Shown: positions 8,527 to 17,266, numbered from the stretch's first letter. The stretch: 64,000 nt of DNA from Psychrobacillus sp042944905 (GCF_042944905.1 NZ_CP168496.1:1550001-1614000); one strand, 5' to 3'. Notes: a model not told the origin generated them from the sequence alone. Numbers and translations: made by a program.

Positions 8527-8702
8527 TTAACATACGTTGAACCTTAAAGGATTCACGCTATTAATTTCGCTGCGCTCGATGCAGGGTCTTGACTTTCTTG
8601 CTAAGTCGCCGCCTTTCGCTTCAATCTATTCTATGTTAATCTTGCTTTTTTTTACTTTTTCTGTAAAAAATTTAACTGATTCTGTGTGAATATGATTAGA
8701 GC

Positions 8703-9022
8703 TGGTGGACCTGTAGAGAAATAGATAGCAATCATTGATAAAGAAGTTCTGAGCGGACGAAATTGTATCTTAGTCCGTCTTTAAAAGAGTAAGAAAGCAT
8801 CTTATCTCTCATTATCCAAACCAAATGCATCAATTCTTTACATATTTCAAGAGGGCGACGGACAAACACCCGCCAAAAGATTACCGAAAAAATGGATCGT
8901 GAAGTGACGGAGTCACTTCACGATCCATAACACTAAAAGTAATAGTGTACCTGATGTTTCGTCCAGAGCACTCGGGAAATATTGAAAACAAGATGCACTT
9001 AAAGAACGCTTGCGCTTTTATT
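8703..9022. repeat. Dispersed intergenic repeat, copy B (full length)
   Basis: Same order of blocks as copy A. Hairpin 1 is degraded here (arms 8752-8761 and about 8770-8779). Hairpin 2 is a perfect 17-bp stem (8892-8908 with 8912-8928) with loop GGA instead of GCA. The pair next to the constant core is A-T where copy A has G-C. The right end reads ATGCACTTAAAGAACGCTTGCG. The preceding gap (8527-8702) shows no gene or clear signal. Confidence 0.85.
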
Positions 9023-9222
9023 ATCTATTAGTTTCAAATTGATATCGGATACCGTTGTAGCGCTCGGCAGAACTGAAGGTGAATTTTTTTCTTATTTGGA
9101 GAAGTTTCCGCTCGATTCTTCGCCCGCGGTAAGCTTCGGAAAACAATAAGATAGACTAATTATTAAATAAATAGGCATCTTGTTAAGGTTTATAAAAACT
9201 TTTACGAGATGCCTATTTTTTG
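9023..9222 (+). terminator. Gap before spoIIA ending in a long hairpin terminator
   Basis: 9023-9160 is non-coding and contains GTTTCCG...CGGAAAAC, a short inverted repeat. 9169-9222 forms an extended stem: an AAATAGGCATCT arm pairs with AGATGCCTATTT, continuing inward through about nine more near-complementary bases, and ends in a T run. It would insulate the spoIIA operon from upstream transcription. In B. subtilis dacF lies upstream of spoIIAA; no dacF remnant is recognisable here. Confidence 0.7.
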
Positions 9223-9267
9223 ATTAAAAAAATGTTAATGTTCCCATACTATGAATGAATAATTCTA

Positions 9268-9346
9268 TGTCGAAAATCGACTAAAAAACAATGATTTTTT
9301 CTACTTTTGTCAAGCACAAGGAATTTTAGCTATTGATGGTGAATTG
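9268..9346 (+). promoter_or_regulatory. spoIIA control region: Spo0A boxes and sigma-H promoter
   Basis: TGTCGAA at 9268-9274 is an exact Spo0A box. TTTGTCAAG at 9306-9314 is a close match to the longer consensus TTTGTCRAA. A sigma-H type promoter follows: AAGGAATTT at 9318-9326 and GGTGAATTG at 9338-9346 with an 11-bp gap. Transcription would start near 9351, just ahead of the ribosome site at 9355-9362. This supports ATG 9370 over an earlier in-frame TTG at 9346. B. subtilis spoIIA is likewise controlled by Spo0A~P and sigma-H. Confidence 0.75.
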
Positions 9347-9369
9347 TGCTATCAAGAGGAGGCGATTAT

Positions 9370-9726
9370 ATGTATCACGAAGTAGAAAAAGTCGGTGAAG
9401 AGATTATTATTATTCGATTAAAAGGTGAATTAGATCATCATGGTACGCATGATATACGAAATGAAATAGTACCGATGATCAAAAATGGCTCTATTAAAGT
9501 ATTAGTTTGGAATTTAAAAGATTTACATTTTATGGACAGCTCGGGTATTGGTCTTATTCTTGGTAGGATGCGGGAATTGGCGCCTAAAGAAGGTCAGACA
9601 ATTATTGTAAATCCATCTCCTACAATGAAGAAGATTTTTCAGTTTGCGGGGTTAAGCCCATATATTTATAACGAATCAGAAATTGAAATTATGTCAAATT
9701 TAGGGGGCATTGTATATGGACAATGA
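9370..9726 (+). CDS. spoIIAA: Anti-sigma F factor antagonist SpoIIAA
   Basis: A 118-residue STAS-domain protein. In the forespore its unphosphorylated form binds SpoIIAB and releases sigma-F. The phosphorylation site is Ser58 within FMDSSGIG, the same position as in B. subtilis. ATG 9370 is chosen from AGGAGGCG at 9355-9362. Translation overlaps the spoIIAB start by 11 bp, consistent with coupled synthesis of partners. First gene of the spoIIA operon. Confidence 0.95.
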   Translation: MYHEVEKVGEEIIIIRLKGELDHHGTHDIRNEIVPMIKNGSIKVLVWNLKDLHFMDSSGIGLILGRMRELAPKEGQTIIVNPSPTMKKIFQFAGLSPYIYNESEIEIMSNLGGIVYGQ

Positions 9727-10162
9727 GATTACATTATCTTTTATTGCTAAAAGTGAGAATGAAGCGTTAGCTAGAATGGTAATGTCTAGCTTTATTGCCG
9801 CAATTGATCCAACCATTGAAGAGTTATCGGAATTTAAGACTGTTATTTCAGAAGCAGTAACAAATGCGATTGTACATGGATACGAAGAAGATGGTGTCGG
9901 GAAAATTGATATTCATGCACAAAGAAGCAATAGAGAAATAATTGTTTCTATCGTTGATTATGGACGAGGAATTCAAGATGTTAACCAAGCACGAGAACCC
10001 TTATTTACGACGAAGCCAGAGGAAGAACGGTCAGGAATGGGATTCACGATTATGGAAAGTTTTAGCGATGATGTGGACATTTATTCCATTCCTAATAGGG
10101 GGACTACTGTAACTATTACGAAGAAATTTGTACCAATTCAAGAATCTTGTAGGATCGTCTAA
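9716..10162 (+). CDS. spoIIAB: Anti-sigma F factor and serine kinase SpoIIAB
   Basis: A 148-residue GHKL ATPase-fold kinase that holds sigma-F inactive and phosphorylates SpoIIAA on serine. ATP-binding motifs are visible: the N box with Glu46 and Asn50 (SEAVTNAIVHGY), the G1 box DYGRGI starting at Asp81, and the G2 box GMGF at about 107-110. ATG 9716 has AGGGGG upstream; an ATG two codons earlier is in frame but closer to that site. It overlaps spoIIAA, and its stop overlaps the sigF start (TAATG). Confidence 0.95.
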   Translation: MDNEITLSFIAKSENEALARMVMSSFIAAIDPTIEELSEFKTVISEAVTNAIVHGYEEDGVGKIDIHAQRSNREIIVSIVDYGRGIQDVNQAREPLFTTKPEEERSGMGFTIMESFSDDVDIYSIPNRGTTVTITKKFVPIQESCRIV

Positions 10163-10947
10163 TGATGAATAATAAGCCGTCTATTTTACTTACACAAGAA
10201 AAAATGAGAGAGCTAATTGCATTATCGCAAGATGGGGATAAACTAGCTAGACAGCAAATGATTGAAGGTAATACGAGGCTTGTTTGGTCGATTGTGCAAC
10301 GATTTGCATCTAGAGGCGCTGACTTGGAAGATTTGTTTCAAATTGGTTGCATTGGACTCATGAAATCCGTGGACAAATTTGATCTTAGTTATGAAGTAAA
10401 GTTTTCTACTTATGCAGTTCCAATGATTATAGGCGAAATTCAGCGTTTTTTAAGAGATGATGGTATGGTGAAAATTAGTCGCTCGATTAGAGAGCTTAAC
10501 TTTAAAATTCGTCATGCAACGGATGATTTTTTAAAGACGCATGAACGACAGCCGACCATTTTAGAACTAGCAAGTATTTTAGAAGTTACAAGAGAAGAAA
10601 TCGTTATGGCAACAGATGCCTTACGAGACCCTGCATCGTTGCAAGAACAACTGTATGAAAATGAAAGCGGCGATGCTTTAACGTTAATGGATCAAATGAA
10701 AGATGAGCGTTCAGAAAAGTCGTTCGATCATATCCCTCTTAGAGAGCTGGTTGAAAAATTAGAAAAAAGAGAACAAATGATTATTTATTTGAGATATTAC
10801 CTAGACTGTACACAAAGCGATATTGCAGAACGACTAGGTATATCTCAAGTCCAAGTATCTAGACTCGAGAAGAAGATATTAACCCAGTTAAAAACGTGGT
10901 TAGTACCTGTTGGTTTTGCTAGTAATCAAAAAGTAAAAGACGGGTGA
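10162..10947 (+). CDS. sigF: RNA polymerase sporulation sigma factor SigF (SpoIIAC)
   Basis: A 261-residue sigma-70 family factor, the first forespore-specific one. Region 2 holds DLEDLFQIGCIGLMKSVDKF and FSTYAVPMIIGEI. Region 3 runs about 100-160. The region 4 helix-turn-helix is QSDIAERLGISQVQVSRLEKK near the C-terminus. The start codon overlaps the spoIIAB stop. Its own stop overlaps the GTG of spoVAF, so the four genes are translated as a tight unit. Confidence 0.95.
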   Translation: MMNNKPSILLTQEKMRELIALSQDGDKLARQQMIEGNTRLVWSIVQRFASRGADLEDLFQIGCIGLMKSVDKFDLSYEVKFSTYAVPMIIGEIQRFLRDDGMVKISRSIRELNFKIRHATDDFLKTHERQPTILELASILEVTREEIVMATDALRDPASLQEQLYENESGDALTLMDQMKDERSEKSFDHIPLRELVEKLEKREQMIIYLRYYLDCTQSDIAERLGISQVQVSRLEKKILTQLKTWLVPVGFASNQKVKDG

Positions 10948-12392
10948 TTGATACGAATTCATTATTTTCCAGTATGTCAGAAGCAGAAGAGTTTTTGAAA
11001 GAAAAGTTTGGTGTCAATGAATCCTATGATGTTGGGAATTTGCATACACATTTATTTGATTTTCCAGTGTTGCTTATCTATATAAATGGATTAGTAGATG
11101 GTGCAGTTCTAACGGAGTTATTGGCAAATGTGCAAGAAAATAAATGGGAAACAGATTTAAATGAAAATAGAGTAATGGAACACTATTTTCCGTATCACTC
11201 CATTACTCAATATGATTCAAAAGAAAAATGGCTAGTAGCACTTCTCAGTGGTCAAGTAACATTTATATTGAAGAATGGATCTGTTTATACGATTGATGTT
11301 CGGACTTACCCAGGCAGACAGCCAGAAGAACCGGATAACGAAAAAGTAGTAAGAGGATCAAGGGATGGTTTTACGGAAAACATAGTTCAAAATACCGCTC
11401 TTATCAGAAGAAGAATCCGTGATACCGACTTACGTTTCGAGTTGCATCAAGTATCTACGATTGGCCAAACGGACATTGCGATTTCTTTTATTAAAGGGAT
11501 AGCTAACGAAGATAATTTAGCTCAAATTCGAGATAGGATGAACCAAATTCAGCATGATGGGTTCACAATGACGGATAAAGCATTGGAAGAATGGATATTT
11601 AAGCAAGGGTTTCATCCGCTTCCATTTGTCCGATTTACAGAAAGACCAGATATTGCAGCGGCACATTTACTGGAAGGACATATCGTAATAATTGTTGATA
11701 CTTCTCCATCTGTGATCATTGTGCCAACAACTTTATTTCACCATCTTCAACATGCGGAGGAGTATAGACAAGCGCCAATAATTGGTACGATTGTTCGATG
11801 GATACGTTTTTCAGGTGTATTACTAAGTCTATTTCTACTGCCGTTTTGGTATTTACTTGCGAAAAATTCTGAATATCTTCCGAATTCATTGGATTTCTTA
11901 GGTCCAAAAGATGTAGGTGAAATTCCGTTGTTACTACAGATATTATTTGCGGATGTTGGAATAGAATTTTTGCGGTTAGCGGCGATTCATACACCTACAC
12001 CTTTGTCGACCGCAATGGGTATTATTGCGGCGTTAGTAATAGGTCAAATGGCCGTCGATGTAGGTTTATTCATTCCAGAAGTGATTTTGTATACAGCAAT
12101 TACAGCGATATTTACTTTTGCTATACCATCTTATGAGTTAAGTATTAGTACGAAAATTTTTAGAACGTTTCTGTTGCTTAGTACTGCATTATTTGGAGTA
12201 AATGGTTTTTTTGTAGCAAATGTATGCTTACTTTGGTATGTATGCTCCGTAAGACCTTTAAATGTCCCGTATTTGTGGCCAGCACTCCCTTTCTTTCCGA
12301 AAGCCTTCCTGCGTATTCTAATCAGATTTCCAATGCCGACTAATGCAAAAAGACCATATATTACACGAGCGCCTGTTCGAAAAAGGTCGTGA
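10944..12392 (+). CDS. spoVAF: Spore germination protein SpoVAF (GerA family)
   Basis: A 482-residue GerA/SpoVAF-family membrane protein. A large soluble N-terminal part (to about 280) contains the family stretch NTALIRRRIRDTDLRFE. At least four membrane spans follow (about 285-305, 355-375, 385-410 and 413-435) and the tail is basic. SpoVAF works with the SpoVA channel in release of dipicolinic acid at germination. GTG 10944 overlaps the sigF stop. In B. subtilis spoVAA to spoVAE lie between sigF and spoVAF; here they are absent, so this member is fused directly onto the spoIIA operon. Confidence 0.9.
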   Translation: MIDTNSLFSSMSEAEEFLKEKFGVNESYDVGNLHTHLFDFPVLLIYINGLVDGAVLTELLANVQENKWETDLNENRVMEHYFPYHSITQYDSKEKWLVALLSGQVTFILKNGSVYTIDVRTYPGRQPEEPDNEKVVRGSRDGFTENIVQNTALIRRRIRDTDLRFELHQVSTIGQTDIAISFIKGIANEDNLAQIRDRMNQIQHDGFTMTDKALEEWIFKQGFHPLPFVRFTERPDIAAAHLLEGHIVIIVDTSPSVIIVPTTLFHHLQHAEEYRQAPIIGTIVRWIRFSGVLLSLFLLPFWYLLAKNSEYLPNSLDFLGPKDVGEIPLLLQILFADVGIEFLRLAAIHTPTPLSTAMGIIAALVIGQMAVDVGLFIPEVILYTAITAIFTFAIPSYELSISTKIFRTFLLLSTALFGVNGFFVANVCLLWYVCSVRPLNVPYLWPALPFFPKAFLRILIRFPMPTNAKRPYITRAPVRKRS

Positions 12393-12461
12393 ATAACATT
12401 GCAATTTCCTCTTTTACTGTGGTAAAGTTCATATAGAAATAGAGGAAAAGAGGCGGGATAC

Positions 12462-13778
12462 ATGGTGATGATATCAAAGCATGCTGTAAATGAAAAAGGT
12501 CACTTATTAATAGGTGGAACAGATAGTATAGAATTAGCCAAAACATACGGAACACCACTATTTGTATATGACCTGTCGCTTATTAGAGAACGTGCTCGTG
12601 CATTTATCAATACTTTTAAAGAGCAAAATGTACAGGCCCAAGTAGCATATGCAAGTAAAGCCTTTTCAAGTGTAGCGATGTATCAAGTGATGAATCAAGA
12701 AAATTTATCCCTTGACGTAGTGTCAGCAGGAGAATTATATACTGCACTAAAGGCAGGATATCCTGTAGAACGTATTCATTTTCACGGGAATAATAAAAGT
12801 AAATCGGAATTGCTGCTTGCTCTTGAACATAATATAGGTTGTATCGTGGTAGATAACTTTTATGAAATTGAATTATTAAAAGAATTAACTACTGAACTTA
12901 ACCAAAAAGTAAATATTTTATTGAGAGTTACTCCAGGGGTAGAGGCACACACGCATGATTATATTACAACTGGTCAACAAGATTCAAAATTTGGCTTTGA
13001 TTTACTAAATGGACAAGCGGACCGAGCATTTCAAGAAGTTTATCTAGATGATCATATCCAATTACTAGGTTTGCATTGTCATATTGGATCACAAATTTTC
13101 GAAACAGCTGGTTTTAAAGTTGCTGCCGAAAAACTTATAAAAAAAATGATTGCGTGGTATAATGAATATAATTTTCAATGTACAGTACTAAATTTAGGTG
13201 GAGGATTTGGGATTAAATATACAGATGAAGATACCCCTTTAGAGCCTTCAGTATACGTGAAAGAAATGGTAATAGTCGTGAAAAAGTTAGTTGCAAACAC
13301 TGATTTTGCGATGCCAGAAATCTGGATTGAACCGGGTCGTTCTCTCGTAGGGGATGCTGGTACTTCTTTATACACAATTGGAGCAGAAAAAGAAGTTCCA
13401 AACGTTCGGAATTACCTTGCTGTAGATGGTGGTATGTCAGATAATATTCGACCTGCATTATATGGTGCATTATACGATGCCGTTATTGCGAACAAAATCG
13501 ACTATAAAATTGAAAAAGAGTATACGATAGCAGGCAAGTGTTGTGAATCAGGGGATAAACTCATTGAACATATTTCATTACCAAAAGCACAGGCTGGGGA
13601 TGTTTTAGCTATGTTCTGTACGGGTGCGTATGGATATGCTATGGCAAGTAATTACAATCGGTTAACAAGACCTGCAGTCGTTTTCGTGGAGCATGCAAAG
13701 CATCAACTAGCAGTAAGACGAGAAACGTTAGAAGATATTGTCCATCTAGATCTTCCTTTAACAATGGAAAAGGAGTGA
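12462..13778 (+). CDS. lysA: Diaminopimelate decarboxylase
   Basis: A 438-residue PLP enzyme (alanine racemase-like barrel) that decarboxylates meso-diaminopimelate to L-lysine, the last step of lysine synthesis. The PLP lysine is Lys66 in YASKAF. LHCHIGSQ, the glycine-rich GGGFG loop, EPGRS and the CESGD motif that contributes the active-site cysteine from the partner subunit are all present. ATG 12462 follows GAGGCGGG; a second ATG two codons on is possible. It follows spoVAF as in B. subtilis. Confidence 0.95.
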   Translation: MVMISKHAVNEKGHLLIGGTDSIELAKTYGTPLFVYDLSLIRERARAFINTFKEQNVQAQVAYASKAFSSVAMYQVMNQENLSLDVVSAGELYTALKAGYPVERIHFHGNNKSKSELLLALEHNIGCIVVDNFYEIELLKELTTELNQKVNILLRVTPGVEAHTHDYITTGQQDSKFGFDLLNGQADRAFQEVYLDDHIQLLGLHCHIGSQIFETAGFKVAAEKLIKKMIAWYNEYNFQCTVLNLGGGFGIKYTDEDTPLEPSVYVKEMVIVVKKLVANTDFAMPEIWIEPGRSLVGDAGTSLYTIGAEKEVPNVRNYLAVDGGMSDNIRPALYGALYDAVIANKIDYKIEKEYTIAGKCCESGDKLIEHISLPKAQAGDVLAMFCTGAYGYAMASNYNRLTRPAVVFVEHAKHQLAVRRETLEDIVHLDLPLTMEKE

Positions 13779-13785
13779 TGAATGG

Positions 13786-13887
13786 ATGAAAAAACAAAAT
13801 ATTATTCTCTTTTTCATGTTGCTATTAGTTGGAATTGGTTGGGGAGTAGTGTATTGGCTCTTTTTTGCTCCGAATGGAAATTTGTAA
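13786..13887 (+). CDS. Small single-span membrane peptide
   Basis: A 33-residue frame begins MKKQNIILFF, has one hydrophobic span (about residues 5-27) and ends APNGNL. An AAAAGGAGTG ribosome site ends 10-12 bp before ATG 13786, and the gene starts 8 bp after the lysA stop. The positive N-terminus and clean span look like a real small membrane protein. A second frame from ATG 13782 is also open for about 35 codons but encodes no plausible domain. Function unknown. Confidence 0.5.
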   Translation: MKKQNIILFFMLLLVGIGWGVVYWLFFAPNGNL

Positions 13888-13950
13888 TTTGAATAACTGT
13901 CATGTAAGATAGAAAAAGTTTCTTTAAGAAATTAAAAGAGGGTATAACAT

Positions 13951-14310
13951 ATGTTGCTACGGTATAAAAAAGCATTTGAGAAAATTTCAATGGGGCTTCT
14001 TTCTTTCATGCCTCAAGAAAAAGACGTAAAAAAGTTATTAGAAACAATTCATCAATATGAAACTGATCCGAATTGGCACTTGTTCCTATGGAAAAGGGAA
14101 GAGGATTTAGTAGGGATAGTTGGCGTTCGAATGCAAGATTCACATGGAATCATTCAGCATATATCGGTTAATCCTTCCCATCGAGGGGAAGGTATTGGGA
14201 GAGAAATGATTCAAAATTTGCCATCTATTCTACATACAACATCTATTCAACCATCAGATGATACAAAATCTTTTTTTGAAAAATGTCAAATGGAAAATGA
14301 AGAGGAATGA
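13951..14310 (+). CDS. ribT: Acetyltransferase-like protein RibT
   Basis: A 119-residue GNAT-fold protein. It closely matches the RibT pattern: it opens with LRYKKAFEKISMGLLSFMP, and the acetyl-CoA site is HISVNPSHRGEGIGREM (about 68-84). RibT is the last gene of the riboflavin operon in B. subtilis and its exact role is unsettled. Here the riboflavin synthesis genes are not adjacent; ribT stands between lysA and scpA, keeping only its 3' neighbourhood. ATG 13951 follows AAGAGGG. Confidence 0.82.
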   Translation: MLLRYKKAFEKISMGLLSFMPQEKDVKKLLETIHQYETDPNWHLFLWKREEDLVGIVGVRMQDSHGIIQHISVNPSHRGEGIGREMIQNLPSILHTTSIQPSDDTKSFFEKCQMENEEE

Positions 14311-14312
14311 CG

Positions 14313-14828
14313 TTAACATCTGTCATCTCTTCTTTTTTTGCTTTTTTCTCGTTCTTCAAGTATTTCTGAACGATCCCTTAGCATATGCTTATGAATAAGA
14401 TAATCTAATGCTTCTCTATTTTCGATCTTTCTTTTGTTCACTAAAGTTAGTAATTTGGAATCTTTAATCTGAATGGAAAAAGCTTGAAATGCACTCGCTT
14501 TTTGCATGAGTGCAAGCGAGATAGTTGTAGCTTGCAAAATTTGTTCATAGTCAATTGTTTCAAAAAAAGAAGAATCACTTGTTTGGATTAATCGTTTGAT
14601 ACTCGTACTCATTGTTTTAATTGCGCCTGTAATATTTCCTCTTCGCCAATGATACATACTAGTGGAAATAAGTATTAAAGCCGTTAAGGGATGATCTTTT
14701 TGTCTTGGAGCAACCTCTTTCCAATAATCTTCTAACACTTCGTGGCATTCAAAATAATCGGTGGTTTCATTAAATTCTTTTAGAAATTGTACAAAATTAG
14801 GATGGAATGTAGGATGCAATATAATCAC
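14313..14828 (-). CDS. ypuF: DUF309 family protein (YpuF-like)
   Basis: A 171-residue helical protein. The N-terminal part carries the DUF309 signature FECHEVLEDYWKE (about 26-38), with His and Glu residues that resemble a metal site, then SMYHWRRGN. The C-terminus is long, basic and probably disordered. Function is unknown. It lies antisense between ribT and scpA, converging with ribT (3 bp apart) and diverging from scpA over 45 bp. The name is taken from the equivalent place in B. subtilis. Confidence 0.75.
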   Translation of the reverse strand: MIILHPTFHPNFVQFLKEFNETTDYFECHEVLEDYWKEVAPRQKDHPLTALILISTSMYHWRRGNITGAIKTMSTSIKRLIQTSDSSFFETIDYEQILQATTISLALMQKASAFQAFSIQIKDSKLLTLVNKRKIENREALDYLIHKHMLRDRSEILEEREKSKKRRDDRC

Positions 14829-14873
14829 CTTTCCTCTATAATGATGTTAAAAATCGATAATAGGTGGAGTTTT

Positions 14874-15653
14874 ATGTCGTATGAAGTTAAGACAGAGGCG
14901 TTTGAAGGACCTCTTGATTTATTATTGCATTTAATAAATCGTTTGGAAATAGATATATATGATATTAAAATGGCGGAAATCACTTCACAATATATGGAGC
15001 ATATACACGCTATGCGAGTGCTAGAGCTAAATGAAGCTAGTGAATACTTAGTAATGGCAGCAACTTTATTGTCCATTAAAAGTAAAATGCTTCTTCCGAT
15101 TCATCAAGATGAGGAAATGGAAGGCGATTTTGATATTTCTTTTGATGATCCTAGGGATGAGTTAGTATTAAAGTTAATTGAATATAAAAAGTATAAAGAA
15201 GCTGCTGGAAGCTTACATGAAATGGAAGAATCTCGTAATCTATTTTACACAAGACCTCCTACAGACTTGAGTGGTTTTCAAGATAATCAGCCAGTTGCTT
15301 TGTTTGAACTAGATGTTAATGTGTATGATATGTTAGGTGCTTTTCAAAAAATGCTCCGTAGGAAGCAATTAAATGCGCCACTACAAACTAGAATTAGTAA
15401 ACAAGAAGTTTCGATAAGAGATCAAATGAAAAGTGTGATCTCGACTTTAAAACAAAGTGGAGGTAAATTATCTTTTTATAATTTATTTCCGTCAAGAGAT
15501 AATAGGACAATAGTTATCACATTTTTATCCTTACTGGAACTAATGAAGCGTCAAATTGTTCAAGTAGAACAAAAAAGTAATTTTGAAGAATTATTTGTTC
15601 TATTGCGAAAGGAAGATATGGAAAGTGAATTCGACGATAAACTTATTGAGTAA
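14874..15653 (+). CDS. scpA: Segregation and condensation protein A
   Basis: A 259-residue kleisin that bridges the SMC heads and recruits ScpB in the condensin complex acting on the nucleoid. The N-terminal FEGPLDLLLHLI signature is at residues 9-20, and the C-terminal winged helix covers about 175-255. ATG 14874 is preferred to upstream in-frame starts because TAGGTGGAG precedes it and the signature follows at once. It overlaps scpB by 29 bp. Confidence 0.95.
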   Translation: MSYEVKTEAFEGPLDLLLHLINRLEIDIYDIKMAEITSQYMEHIHAMRVLELNEASEYLVMAATLLSIKSKMLLPIHQDEEMEGDFDISFDDPRDELVLKLIEYKKYKEAAGSLHEMEESRNLFYTRPPTDLSGFQDNQPVALFELDVNVYDMLGAFQKMLRRKQLNAPLQTRISKQEVSIRDQMKSVISTLKQSGGKLSFYNLFPSRDNRTIVITFLSLLELMKRQIVQVEQKSNFEELFVLLRKEDMESEFDDKLIE

Positions 15654-16218
15654 AATGGAGAGCTTGCTATTTGTTAGTGGCGATGATGGGTTAACAAAAA
15701 AGCAATTAGCATTTTTGACAGAAACAACAGAAGAACTAGTCACAGAAACGTTAGATAAAATGATGAGAGAATATGAGTCGAATGCAGAGCGAGGCATTGT
15801 CATCAAACAACTGGCAGGGACCTATCAATTTGTGACCAAATTAACCAATGTAAAAACGATCCAAAAGTTAGTAGAAAATCCCACCTCCCAGTCACTCTCT
15901 CAAGCGTCATTAGAAGTGTTGGCAATTATTGCGTATAAACAACCAATTACAAGGGTAGAGATAGAAGATATTCGAGGAGTGAAGTCAGAAAGACCAATCT
16001 ATACGTTATCAACGAAAGGTCTTGTACAAGAGGTTGGTCGCGCAGAAGGAACGGGAAGAGCCATTTTGTATGGTACAACAACCGAGTTTCTTCAATATTT
16101 TGGACTCCAAGATATTAAAGCACTTCCGCCATTGCCAGAAGAAGTTTCGGTGGATGAAATGGAAGACGCGGATTTATTTATGACAAAGTTTCAAGAAGCA
16201 TTTGTAAAAGAGGAATAA
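15625..16218 (+). CDS. scpB: Segregation and condensation protein B
   Basis: A 197-residue protein of two winged-helix domains that dimerises and binds ScpA in the SMC complex. LLFVSGDDGLTKKQL near the N-terminus and LEVLAIIAYKQPITR in the middle are family hallmarks. GTG 15625 is chosen because it gives the normal family length and has AAAGGAAG upstream. An ATG ten codons later would clip the first helix, and starts further upstream lack a ribosome site. Confidence 0.93.
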   Translation: MNSTINLLSKMESLLFVSGDDGLTKKQLAFLTETTEELVTETLDKMMREYESNAERGIVIKQLAGTYQFVTKLTNVKTIQKLVENPTSQSLSQASLEVLAIIAYKQPITRVEIEDIRGVKSERPIYTLSTKGLVQEVGRAEGTGRAILYGTTTEFLQYFGLQDIKALPPLPEEVSVDEMEDADLFMTKFQEAFVKEE

Positions 16219-16235
16219 CTTAAAGAGGAGTATAT

Positions 16236-17228
16236 ATTATAGTCAAAAAAACACTTATTTTTTTGTTGCTTTTCCTATTTTGGCAAACGAATGGTGTCGA
16301 GGCTTCATCGTCTTATGTTGTAATTGATGTCAATTCCGGAAGATTACTAGAAGGGAATAATGCTAATGCTGAACTTCCGATTGCTAGTTTAACGAAGGTT
16401 TGGACAGCTTTAACCGTGTTGGATTCTTGCGATTTGAATGAAGAAATAACGATCTCAGCACAAGCTGCCTCCCAAGAAGGGTCCTCCCTATACTTGCAAG
16501 CAGGGGATGTTTGGACTGTGAATTCTCTGCTTCACGGACTTCTTTTGCAATCTGGAAATGATGCTGCTTATGCACTTGCGGAACATACAGGTGGTTCGAT
16601 CGAAGGATTTGTCCAAATGATGAACGAAAAAATTCAAATTGCAGGAATGGAGCATGCTCATTTCACGAACCCTTCTGGACTTCACAATGATGACCATTAT
16701 GCATCTGCTTTTGATATGGCTACTATGCTTCGATTGGCGCTTCAAAACGAAGACTTTTATAAAATTGCATCTGCTAAAACTTTTAAGCCAAAAGAACGCA
16801 ATGTCCAATGGAGAAATAAGCATAAGCTTCTGCATTATGAGGATGATGCTGTAGCGGGTAAAACAGGTTTCACTAAAAGAGCTGGTAGAACACTCGTAAC
16901 GTTTTTCAAAGATGGAGCGAAAGAAGTTATTGTCGTAACTTTAAATAATTCAAACGATTGGAAAATGCATACTTCTTTAGCGGATAAAATTTTCGCTAAC
17001 TATGAGGTTGTGAAAGTTGTAGAAAAAGGCAAATATAAATTGTTGAATAACGAGGTTATTGAGGTAAAGCAGGATCACTTTTTATTGGTGAATAAAGAAG
17101 AGAAAAAACAATTACAAAATGTATTACATATTCCTAGGAAAAAAGATATAAATACTCCTTATTTGTGGAACGTTTATATAAATAATGATCTTGCTTTGCG
17201 ATTTAATGTAACGAAAATAAAAAGTTAA
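16236..17228 (+). CDS. dacB: D-alanyl-D-alanine carboxypeptidase (DacB position), non-standard start
   Basis: A secreted S11-family penicillin-binding protein that trims the stem peptide of peptidoglycan. Catalytic motifs are SLTK (codons 16386-16397), SGN and KTG (AGKTGFTKRAG). Following scpB and preceding rluB, it holds the place of dacB, a sigma-E-controlled spore cortex enzyme in B. subtilis. Between the in-frame TAA at 16221-16223 and the first TTG at 16263 there is no ATG, GTG or TTG. Starting at TTG would remove the basic end of the signal peptide and leave no ribosome site. AAAGAGGAG (16222-16230) points to ATT 16236 or ATA 16239, giving IVKKTLIFLLLFLF as signal peptide. About 330 residues, shorter than B. 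subtilis DacB. Confidence 0.8.
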   Translation: MIVKKTLIFLLLFLFWQTNGVEASSSYVVIDVNSGRLLEGNNANAELPIASLTKVWTALTVLDSCDLNEEITISAQAASQEGSSLYLQAGDVWTVNSLLHGLLLQSGNDAAYALAEHTGGSIEGFVQMMNEKIQIAGMEHAHFTNPSGLHNDDHYASAFDMATMLRLALQNEDFYKIASAKTFKPKERNVQWRNKHKLLHYEDDAVAGKTGFTKRAGRTLVTFFKDGAKEVIVVTLNNSNDWKMHTSLADKIFANYEVVKVVEKGKYKLLNNEVIEVKQDHFLLVNKEEKKQLQNVLHIPRKKDINTPYLWNVYINNDLALRFNVTKIKS

Positions 17229-17233
17229 GTTTG

Positions 17234-17266
17234 GAAGACAGTTTTACAAAAAGACTGTCTTCTTTT
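17234..17266 (+). terminator. Terminator after dacB
   Basis: A 9-bp perfect stem (17234-17242 with 17254-17262) followed by TTTT. In B. subtilis spmA-spmB lie here; only about 100 bp separate dacB and rluB in this window. Confidence 0.8.

Noticed and set aside
9002..9150. Plus-strand open stretch of about 48 codons after repeat copy B
   Set aside because: No start codon with ribosome site; overlaps an inverted repeat; no link to dacF that I can see.
13782..13890. Alternative 35-codon frame overlapping the small membrane peptide
   Set aside because: The frame at ATG 13786 has a coherent signal-like N-terminus and membrane span; this one has neither.
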